Positions 1-4,527 of a stretch of DNA of 5,676 nucleotides are shown here, piece after piece. The number at the start of each line of letters is the position of its first letter. The stretch's first letter is position 1. The stretch comes from Bdellovibrionales bacterium. Lineage in GTDB: Bacteria; Bdellovibrionota; Bdellovibrionia; Bdellovibrionales; UBA1609. The stretch spans positions 1 to 5,676 of the forward strand of contig JANQSX010000062.1 of assembly GCA_028279085.1 (NCBI GenBank). Reading direction: 5' to 3'. A model generated the notes under the pieces. The model made no database searches. It was not told the DNA's origin and saw nothing but the letters and a program-made list of their open reading frames with translations. The position numbers and the translations under genes were made by a program.

Positions 1-426
1 GAACAAGCTCGTCAAAAAAGTCAGGAGGCTGTTAGCACTTATGAAAGTGCTTATGAGAGCGCGAGGAGTATTGATTCCTCTGGTGAAGGGGGGATGCAAG
101 GAGAAAGAGAAGAAGATATAGAGATAAAAAGAAATCGTGCTGTTGATTTATTGCACGATGAATGGGAATTGGTTTTTCGAGTAGGATATTGTTATAGAAC
201 TTTAGAGGGCTTAACTATGTCGGATGAAGAATACCGTGAATATAATTATGATGTTCAAAGAAAAGAGTTAGCTAATCGTAAGGACCAGGGTTCTGTTGAA
301 GAAATTCTTAAAAAACTGGGTTCTCCAATAATACATATCACGGGTGATGAAAAATATGTTCCGGATCCAGGAGGATGGAATCCTATATCTTATTACTTGG
401 AGATTATTAGGAACAGGGAACAATAG
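1..426 (+). CDS. C-terminal part of an unrecognised protein (5' end outside window)
   Basis: The reading frame is open from the first base to the TAG at 424-426, giving 141 residues. I do not recognise a family. The first 30 or so residues are polar and rich in Q, S, E, A and R (for example QEAVSTYESAYESARS), which suggests a helical or coiled-coil stretch or a linker. A charged segment follows (GEREEDIEIKRNR), then a more globular-looking part with W, Y and F residues that ends near DPGGWNPISYYLEII. An internal ATG at 94 is preceded by a purine-rich GAAGGGGGG. That could be a start giving a 110-residue protein, but the GG run abuts the ATG and the upstream frame has protein-like composition, so I prefer a gene entering from the left. 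No signal peptide or membrane segment is seen. Its neighbour on the right converges on it. Function is unknown. Confidence 0.7.
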   Translation, partial: EQARQKSQEAVSTYESAYESARSIDSSGEGGMQGEREEDIEIKRNRAVDLLHDEWELVFRVGYCYRTLEGLTMSDEEYREYNYDVQRKELANRKDQGSVEEILKKLGSPIIHITGDEKYVPDPGGWNPISYYLEIIRNREQ

Positions 427-507
427 CAGGTGAATAAAGAATAAAAATAGGTTCTACTAATATAAATAGTAAAAATGTTTATCTATTCTCTTATGGAAAT
501 ATGTCTA

Positions 508-521
508 TCACTAATTAGTGA
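508..521. repeat. 14-bp perfect palindrome TCACTAATTAGTGA
   Basis: This perfect dyad without a loop lies in the 172-bp convergent gap between the gene ending at 426 and the one ending at 599. It has no T-run and no loop, so it is a poor terminator. The form fits a binding site for a dimeric DNA-binding protein, but no promoter is evident next to it. In AT-rich DNA a chance origin is possible. Confidence 0.35.
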
Positions 522-598
522 ATCTTGAGGAAAACCCACTGATGTCAAAGTAAAGTGTGTAGGTAAAAGTTTATTGTCATTTTGATCTTTCTATTTTA

Positions 599-1123
599 TC
601 AGTCGTCTGGAAAAAAACCGGCACCGATTATGAGTGTGGGTCCACTGTCACTTCTATTAAAGGGAATAACATACGTTAACTTTCTAGCTTCTTCCTTTTC
701 TGATGTTGAAGGGTTATCAAAATGATATTCCACATAACCTCCCTCGCTTTTTAGTCCTTCTGCTATAAGTTTATCTACAATATATTCTCCTGTTCTTAAA
801 TCCACTAATCCAATGCGCTGGTTTTCAAAAGAGGGAATTCCGGCATGAAAATGTGTTTTACCGGTATCGTCGAAAATCATAAGGTATACTTCATCATATC
901 GCCAAGGACCGTTTTCATCCCTAAAGTCTTCTATGGCTTGTGCGTAATTCTTTTCGGCATGATATCTGGCATCAAGTACAAAATTTTTAAGGCTTTGCTG
1001 ATCCTCTACCTGACGGGCTGTTGTTATTTCCAATGTTCTTCCTGATCTATTTCCACAAGCTATAGTTATTCCCGCGAGGGACAAAAAGGTAGTGGATATA
1101 ACAAAGGTTTTTAAATAGCTCAT
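599..1123 (-). CDS. Stand-alone Cache-domain lipoprotein
   Basis: This 174-residue protein has an N-terminal hydrophobic segment (residues 6-22) ending in Ile-Ala-Cys23. That resembles a lipobox, although Thr at -3 is not ideal, so it is probably a lipoprotein or otherwise exported. The mature part reads as a single Cache (extracytoplasmic PAS-like) domain. A long amphipathic helix at about 41-70 is followed by the sensor core: VYLMIFDDTGKTHFHAGIP (79-97), GGYVEYHFDNP (128-138), TYVIPF (150-155) and LIIGAGFF (164-171), the strand pattern typical of Cache_2-type domains. Such domains normally form the ligand-binding part of chemoreceptors and sensor kinases. Here there is no transmembrane exit helix or signalling domain, so the protein may bind a small ligand in the periplasm and act through a separate partner. 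The start is supported by AGGGGG about five bases upstream of the ATG on this strand. It lies 207 bp downstream of the metalloprotease gene on the same strand. Confidence 0.88.
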   Translation of the reverse strand: MSYLKTFVISTTFLSLAGITIACGNRSGRTLEITTARQVEDQQSLKNFVLDARYHAEKNYAQAIEDFRDENGPWRYDEVYLMIFDDTGKTHFHAGIPSFENQRIGLVDLRTGEYIVDKLIAEGLKSEGGYVEYHFDNPSTSEKEEARKLTYVIPFNRSDSGPTLIIGAGFFPDD

Positions 1124-1212
1124 AAAACCCCCTAATGTATAGTTTTTTGCTTTGATTATTTTATTGTTTGTTATTTTCTATTTTCGGACAAGCTATTATT
1201 TTATTAATTTTA

Positions 1213-1228
1213 ATATTTTTAAAAATAT
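1213..1228. repeat. 16-bp AT-only palindrome
   Basis: ATATTTTTAAAAATAT is a perfect palindrome in the 207-bp space between the two - strand genes, about 90 bp upstream of the Cache-protein start. All sixteen bases are A or T in a very AT-rich stretch, so it may be chance or simply bendable DNA. It is not a terminator, because it has no GC stem. Confidence 0.3.
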
Positions 1229-1330
1229 ACTTAAAATTGTTTATCAGAATTACAAAAAATAGGACGATAGACCAATTTTTTTTGTATTCAAAAGAGGAAT
1301 ATTGTAGTTTTCGTATTTTGACTGTGTAAA

Positions 1331-2092
1331 CTATCGAAAGTACAAGCTGTGAGCGACATATTTTCCTGTAACAATACCTGTAAACTTTTCTTTGGGATCT
1401 ATATCAAACCATAAAAGGGCATTATATAAAAACTTATTCTTATTTCTGTTATACATAGGAATAGATAAAAACTCAAAAGAATCTAAATCGTTTTCCTCAT
1501 CTTTGTTTATGATAAAATCATTTAACGTGAATCTTCCTTCGCTTTTTCTTCTTATGTATTGATCCTGGCTCCAGTAAGCATGTGCTTCCAGAATAGCATA
1601 ATTCATTCTATCCACTTTACTTAAAGTGTCCCAAGAGGAGGATTTAGTGAGGTAATGTATAATTTCATGCACCAGTTCGGAATCACGCCATAGAGGTGTT
1701 ACTTTCCAGTGTTCAGATGTTACTACATTTAATACCACTATTTCATTTATTTCTTTTATGTGGTTTGCATAGAATATAGCATATAGACCATTTGTATTTT
1801 TTACATACGGTACAGAATCCCATGATTCCACAAATTTTACATCATTTAAGGGTATATCCAGAGAGGGGACAGCTTGAAATACCTGTATAAACCACTCACA
1901 GGTTTCTCTATAAATAGCTTTTACCTTCTCTGTTTTTTCTTTCGGAATGACTTTAGCCTTAAATTCACAAGGGTATGGATGTAGAAAGCTTTGAGGAACT
2001 TTAGGATCTGTAGTTGTAGCGTGGACCTTGTTTCCATATCCGCTGCTGATAATTATGCAAAATAATAATAAAACTATAAACTTATGTTTCAT
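1331..2092 (-). CDS. Exported HExxH zinc-metalloprotease-like protein
   Basis: This 253-residue protein has a clear signal peptide: Lys-rich start, hydrophobic core at 5-17, and Val-His-Ala at 23-25, so cleavage is likely after Ala25. The mature protein carries SELVHEIIHYL (138-148), an HExxH zinc-binding and catalytic motif at 142-146. His142 and His146 would be ligands and Glu143 the general base. LEAHAYW (168-174) lies 23 residues after the second His, and Glu169 is a fitting third ligand, as in gluzincin-type enzymes. Two cysteines in the mature part (Cys42, Cys65) could form a disulfide. The protein is probably periplasmic or secreted, acting on an unknown peptide or cell-wall substrate. 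I cannot name the family, and the overall fold is not proven. The start has AAAGGA (2100-2105 on this strand) seven bases before the ATG. The gene diverges from the Cys-repeat gene across a 160-bp shared upstream region. Confidence 0.82.
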   Translation of the reverse strand: MKHKFIVLLLFCIIISSGYGNKVHATTTDPKVPQSFLHPYPCEFKAKVIPKEKTEKVKAIYRETCEWFIQVFQAVPSLDIPLNDVKFVESWDSVPYVKNTNGLYAIFYANHIKEINEIVVLNVVTSEHWKVTPLWRDSELVHEIIHYLTKSSSWDTLSKVDRMNYAILEAHAYWSQDQYIRRKSEGRFTLNDFIINKDEENDLDSFEFLSIPMYNRNKNKFLYNALLWFDIDPKEKFTGIVTGKYVAHSLYFR

Positions 2093-2100
2093 AATATTGT

Positions 2101-2112
2101 CCTTTTAAAAGG
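2101..2112 (-). promoter_or_regulatory. Palindrome covering the ribosome binding site of the metalloprotease gene
   Basis: CCTTTTAAAAGG is a perfect 12-bp palindrome that contains most of the AAAGGA Shine-Dalgarno sequence of the leftward gene starting at 2092. In the mRNA, CCTT could pair with AAGG around a TTAA loop and partly hide the ribosome binding site. The stem is only four base pairs, so the effect would be weak and possibly temperature-sensitive. A run of seven T follows on the + strand, but no + strand transcript is expected to reach it. Confidence 0.25.
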
Positions 2113-2252
2113 TTTTTTTGTCCGAGATCTATGAGATTGTCAATATTTGTTAGAAGCTGTGAAAAATTTTCCTGGTTTTTGTTTTTATTTGGAAAAATAA
2201 TGTGGATTGTTGTATGGAATTAATATGAAAAATAAATGGGAGATGTATTCAG

Positions 2253-2774
2253 ATGAAGTTTTTAAGTAAAGAAAAGATCTTAGGAAAAAAATTTTTTTAT
2301 TTTTTAGTGTTATTTTTGTTTCAACATGGACCTTCTATAGCACAAGGCGGTGATCCTGCAGAAGTTCAGTCACTAGATGAAGAAGCTCAAGAATTGATTT
2401 GTATAGCTAACACAAGCAGCTTAGAAGCTCATGATATTTGCTTAAAAGATAAAACAAATGTAGAGAGAGTGGCTGTCTGTAATTTGTATACTTCAACCTA
2501 TGTTGCAGAAGCCTTATGCTTAAAAAATAGAGCATTAAACTCTGAAGATGTATTAAAGTGTTACATTGATACACCTGAATTAATAGAGCAGATCTGTTTA
2601 GTAGGTTCTGAGACTTCTGATCGTATTGTAAGTCACTTCAAAGCCACTGAGGGAGATTCGTCAGAGATAGTAAAGGAAATAGAAAATATAAAAACGGAAA
2701 TGGAAAGCCTTCTGGGTGAACACAAAGTGAGATTTAATATAACAGAAGGTAGGTTTGATTTTCATAGCGATTAG
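2253..2774 (+). CDS. Secreted protein with regularly spaced cysteine repeats
   Basis: This 173-residue protein has a signal peptide: Lys-rich n-region at 2-13, hydrophobic core at 14-23, Ser-Ile-Ala at 28-30, with likely cleavage before Gln31. The mature part has six cysteines at 50, 63, 76, 89, 103 and 115, spaced 13, 13, 13, 14 and 12 residues apart. The units look alike: Cys, a hydrophobic residue, polar residues, an acidic or helix-forming stretch, then a hydrophobic residue just before the next Cys. This suggests short helical repeats tied by disulfides, possibly pairs making 26-residue hairpins. Residues 135-155 are charged and coiled-coil-like. I do not recognise a named family and assign no enzyme activity; a structural or binding role in the periplasm or outside the cell is my inference. 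A GGGAG at 2238-2242 lies ten bases before the ATG. It is followed after 91 bp by the barrel-like lipoprotein gene and may share its transcript. Confidence 0.82.
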   Translation: MKFLSKEKILGKKFFYFLVLFLFQHGPSIAQGGDPAEVQSLDEEAQELICIANTSSLEAHDICLKDKTNVERVAVCNLYTSTYVAEALCLKNRALNSEDVLKCYIDTPELIEQICLVGSETSDRIVSHFKATEGDSSEIVKEIENIKTEMESLLGEHKVRFNITEGRFDFHSD

Positions 2775-2782
2775 GTAGTTGT

Positions 2783-2800
2783 TTTTGGCCTGTTTTGGCC
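2783..2800 (+). repeat. Direct repeat TTTTGGCC, period 10
   Basis: TTTTGGCC occurs at 2783-2790 and 2793-2800, one helical turn apart, just downstream of the Cys-repeat gene and 66 bp before the next start codon. The two GGCC cores could also pair with each other as a four-base stem. This may be a binding site acting on the barrel-like gene. No promoter with a good spacing was found beside it. Confidence 0.3.
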
Positions 2801-2865
2801 CCCAATTGATAAAGGTAATAGGTTCCTCTATCTTACTAAATAAAAATATTTAAAAAGGAGTTGAA

Positions 2866-3639
2866 ATGAAAACCTTTGTTATATTGTTTTTTGCTATTCA
2901 GTTAACAGCTTGTGCAACAAAGTTAGCAGTACCAGGTCCTACGAACTCACCAACAACTTTAGGTGAGGGTGTTGTGAGTGTTTCAGGAGGTATAGCTAGC
3001 GAACCGCATGTTCATTTTAAAGACAGTAACGATAGTAAAGTGTATCCGTCTGAATATTTTTTATCTTCTCCTAACGCTATTCACTTTAAGCTTGGCTATG
3101 GAATAACAGATAGAATAGATACTGGACTACTGTATGATGCAAATGCTGATAGTAATAGTTTAGTTTTAGATTTGAATTACCAATGGCTGGGAGTTCCTAT
3201 TTATAAGACTAAACAAGGTGATTTAAACTCAACAGTTCGATTGAGTCTTATAGGGCAGTATGATCAAGGAAAAGTTCGTGGTTCAGGTAGTATTAGAGCC
3301 TCTGTAGAGGGCTTAGGTTTTTCTTTGTCAAATTCCTTTGGATATATGGTCAGTGACTGGTTCTCTTTTTATGGAGGAGGTCGATCTATTTATATCTTAG
3401 CAAGCTATGAAATTAAAAATAAAATAGATAGTAGTAGTAGAACTACTAACAATCATCTGTGGTATTTTGGACCTTTTATTGGGATTCAATTAAATACAAC
3501 CGGTTCCATTTGGAAAGTTGTTTTTACAGTAGAAGGTAACTTCACCAGTATCCCTGTTGCTGCCGGATTTTATAAAAAGGATGATCGTTGGTGGATTCCA
3601 GGGTATTCTGGAGTTCTAAGTGTTTTATATCATTTCTAG
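2866..3639 (+). CDS. Probable outer-membrane beta-barrel-like lipoprotein
   Basis: This 257-residue protein has an N-terminal hydrophobic segment followed by Leu-Thr-Ala-Cys16, a good lipobox, so lipidation at Cys16 is likely. The rest is rich in alternating hydrophobic and polar residues with many Gly, Ser, Tyr and Trp, as in transmembrane beta-strands. An example is FKLGYGITDRIDTGLLYD (74-91), a strand-turn-strand pattern common in small porin-like proteins. The chain ends in Val-Leu-Tyr-His-Phe, with a terminal aromatic residue like the signal recognised by the Bam assembly machinery. A mature length of about 240 residues would suit 8 to 10 strands. No enzymatic motif is visible and the cargo or role is unknown. 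A protein with both a lipobox and a barrel-type end is unusual; a periplasmic lipoprotein with a beta-sandwich is the main alternative. AAGGAG (2855-2860) lies five bases before the ATG, an ideal ribosome binding site. Confidence 0.82.
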   Translation: MKTFVILFFAIQLTACATKLAVPGPTNSPTTLGEGVVSVSGGIASEPHVHFKDSNDSKVYPSEYFLSSPNAIHFKLGYGITDRIDTGLLYDANADSNSLVLDLNYQWLGVPIYKTKQGDLNSTVRLSLIGQYDQGKVRGSGSIRASVEGLGFSLSNSFGYMVSDWFSFYGGGRSIYILASYEIKNKIDSSSRTTNNHLWYFGPFIGIQLNTTGSIWKVVFTVEGNFTSIPVAAGFYKKDDRWWIPGYSGVLSVLYHF

Positions 3640-3659
3640 TTGTTATTTTTCAATCTTAG

Positions 3660-3689
3660 TTGAGATGATGATGCTTTTTGGTTTATTAT
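3660..3689 (+). promoter_or_regulatory. Candidate sigma-70-type promoter for the antitoxin gene
   Basis: TTGAGA at 3660-3665 (5 of 6 to TTGACA), an 18-base spacer and TATTAT at 3684-3689 (5 of 6 to TATAAT). Transcription would start near 3696, leaving a leader of about 17 bases before the ATG at 3713. Ribbon-helix-helix antitoxins commonly bind and repress their own promoters, so this would also be the likely operator region. Confidence 0.4.
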
Positions 3690-3712
3690 GGAAGCAAGCA
3701 TGAAATAGTTTT

Positions 3713-3928
3713 ATGAAAAAAGAATATGATTTTTCAAAAATGAAGGAAGTAAAAAGTCCTTTTAAACAAAAAGAGGATCTAGGGATCAATTTAAATCATG
3801 AAGTGATTGACTATTTTAAACAACTCAGTAAAGAGACGGGTGTTCCTTATCAACAACTCATCAATCTTTATCTTCTTGATTGTGTGAAGAAACAAAAAAA
3901 AATTTCTATGAAATGGACAGGTTCATAA
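3713..3928 (+). CDS. CopG/BrnA-type ribbon-helix-helix antitoxin, apparently without a toxin partner
   Basis: This 71-residue basic protein opens with KKEYDFSKMKEVKSPF, a start I associate with CopG-like/BrnA-family antitoxins. The strand LGINLN (23-28) would form the DNA-binding ribbon of the dimer. Helix 1 is about HEVIDYFKQLSKETG (29-43), helix 2 about PYQQLINLYLLDCVKK (45-60), and the tail ISMKW (64-68) is also typical. Such proteins repress their own operon and neutralise a BrnT-like ribonuclease toxin that is normally encoded directly next to them. Here the 73 bp upstream are too short for a toxin gene and the 431 bp downstream hold no ORF, so it is an orphan. It may be a regulator retained after loss of its toxin, or it may act on a toxin encoded elsewhere. 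The start is the first in-frame ATG after a TGA at 3701-3703. There is no strong Shine-Dalgarno sequence, which fits a short leader and low expression. Confidence 0.85.
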   Translation: MKKEYDFSKMKEVKSPFKQKEDLGINLNHEVIDYFKQLSKETGVPYQQLINLYLLDCVKKQKKISMKWTGS

Positions 3929-3966
3929 AAAATAAAAAAACTGACCACGACAGGAACGAGGTCAGT
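3927..3966 (-). terminator. Intrinsic terminator for leftward transcription
   Basis: ACTGACC (3940-3946) and GGTCAGT (3960-3966) form a perfect seven-base-pair stem. Beyond one mismatch the stem can continue with two CG pairs, leaving a seven-base loop. To the left, 3927-3939 is almost all A on the + strand, so the leftward transcript would run from this hairpin into a long U tract. Read rightwards there is no U tract after the stem, so it cannot end the antitoxin transcript. No leftward gene lies to its right, which implies a non-coding transcript. Confidence 0.6.
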
Positions 3967-4119
3967 GGCTTCAAAACACGAAAATAGTTAAATAAATCAA
4001 CAAAACCGCTTCTGTTAAACCTGTTGATAACCGCTAAAAACCTCTGCCAACTAATAGATCACGCAAGAATCACGCACAAGTTTTTGAGTACTTCTTACTC
4101 ACAAGTAGAGGTCACCAAA
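3930..4119 (-). ncRNA. Proposed structured non-coding RNA of about 190 nt, convergent with the antitoxin gene
   Basis: This is a hypothesis from several agreeing signals. First, 3941-4120 has about 41% GC (73 of 180 by hand count), while 4121-4320 has about 21%; this contrast is typical of structured RNA genes in AT-rich genomes. Second, the segment ends in a leftward intrinsic terminator. Third, it is full of pairable elements, in transcript order: ACCTCT/AGAGGT (4112-4107 with 4045-4040) closing a domain, inside it a TGAGTA/TACTCA hairpin with a five-base loop (4101-4085), then ATCAACA/TGTTGAT (4028-4022 with 4002-3996). Fourth, there is no ORF of note on either strand. A -10-like AATAAT (4130-4125 on this strand) sits where the GC content rises, but no good -35 was found. 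It does not match 6S, SRP, tmRNA or RNase P signatures known to me. The 5' end is approximate. Confidence 0.38.
4058..4076. repeat. Tandem ATCACGCA, period 11
   Basis: ATCACGCA occurs at 4058-4065 and again at 4069-4076, spaced by one DNA helical turn, inside the GC-richer intergenic segment. AACCGCT is also repeated nearby (4004-4010 and 4029-4035). The repeats may belong to the proposed RNA or be a protein-binding site. Two copies are too few to call iterons. Confidence 0.4.
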
Positions 4120-4120
4120 G

Positions 4121-4305
4121 TTTTATTATTGAATTTTCTTTTGAATTTGATATGAGAATTTTTGCTATAAGTATCATAGATAAATTAAGTCCTTAGTATA
4201 GAGCTTAGCTGATAAAAGACCTGCTTATGAATAGGTAATTTCTTTTATATTGAAATGCTATGTGTCTAAATAATAGAAAAATTTTGTGAATTAACAAAAT
4301 AATAA
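4121..4305. other. AT-rich intergenic stretch with nothing recognised
   Basis: About 21% GC. Only very short ORFs are present, the longest I checked being 14 codons from 4153. I see no RNA gene, repeat array or mobile-element end. It separates the GC-richer segment from the promoter of the small-protein gene. Confidence 0.6.
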
Positions 4306-4334
4306 TTTACTAAAAGGTTTTTAGAAAATATAAT
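4306..4334 (+). promoter_or_regulatory. Promoter for the small protein and HAD phosphatase genes
   Basis: A perfect -10 box TATAAT lies at 4329-4334, with TTTACT at 4306-4311 (4 of 6 to TTGACA) at the optimal 17-base spacing. Transcription should start near 4341, giving a leader of about 19 bases that contains the GGGGG ribosome binding site at 4350-4354. Confidence 0.5.
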
Positions 4335-4359
4335 AATAAAAAAGTGGATGGGGGTAGTA

Positions 4360-4527
4360 ATGGAGAAAAAGCATAAAAAACAGGAAAACAAAAAAGAAGT
4401 TATTGATAAATCTCAAGAACATTATGATTACGCCCGTATTGAAGCACTTAGAGAGAAAGTGTGGTCTGACTCGGAAGCGAAAAAGAACTGGGAAGAATTT
4501 GATAGAAGACGAAAAGAAAACCAATAA
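4360..4527 (+). CDS. Small highly charged protein, overlapping the HAD gene
   Basis: This 55-residue ORF starts at the ATG at 4360 and stops at TAA 4525-4527. It has a strong ribosome binding site (GGGGG, 4350-4354, five bases upstream) and a promoter with a perfect TATAAT just before. The protein is mostly K, E, R, D, Q and N; residues 1-18 are Lys-rich and residues 22-52 look like one amphipathic helix (for example YARIEALREKVWSD and WEEFDRRRKE). There is no signal peptide, Cys or membrane segment. I do not recognise the family. Its last 29 bases overlap the likely start of the downstream phosphatase gene in the +1 frame, which suggests translational coupling and a shared function, perhaps as a partner or regulator. 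The alternative is that the phosphatase frame is translated further upstream and this ORF is the shadow. The better ribosome site and composition favour this ORF. Confidence 0.62.
   Translation: MEKKHKKQENKKEVIDKSQEHYDYARIEALREKVWSDSEAKKNWEEFDRRRKENQ

Noticed and set aside
845..1045. 66-codon + strand ORF
   Set aside because: It lies entirely inside the Cache-protein gene on the other strand, which has recognisable domain motifs and a good ribosome site; this ORF has neither.
1184..2125. Inverted copies of TCGGACAA (1184-1191) and TTGTCCGA (2118-2125) flanking the metalloprotease gene, as possible mobile-element ends
   Set aside because: Only eight bases, no longer inverted repeat around them, no target duplication seen and no transposase in between.
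2138..2143. Perfect TTGACA on the - strand upstream of the metalloprotease gene as a promoter
   Set aside because: No acceptable -10 box at 16 to 18 bases; the expected position reads CAAAAA.
3940..3966. Hairpin as terminator of the antitoxin gene
   Set aside because: On the + strand no T tract follows the stem; the A-rich side is upstream, which suits only leftward transcription.
4022..4030. TTATCAACA on the - strand as a DnaA box in a replication origin
   Set aside because: One mismatch to TTATCCACA, a single copy and no replication gene nearby; better explained as one arm of the ATCAACA/TGTTGAT stem.
4058..4076. CRISPR or iteron array
   Set aside because: Only two eight-base copies with a three-base gap; no spacers and no further copies.
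4321..4524. 67-codon - strand ORF rich in Phe
   Set aside because: Antisense to the A-rich small-protein gene; the Phe and Tyr runs are just the complement of Lys-rich codons.
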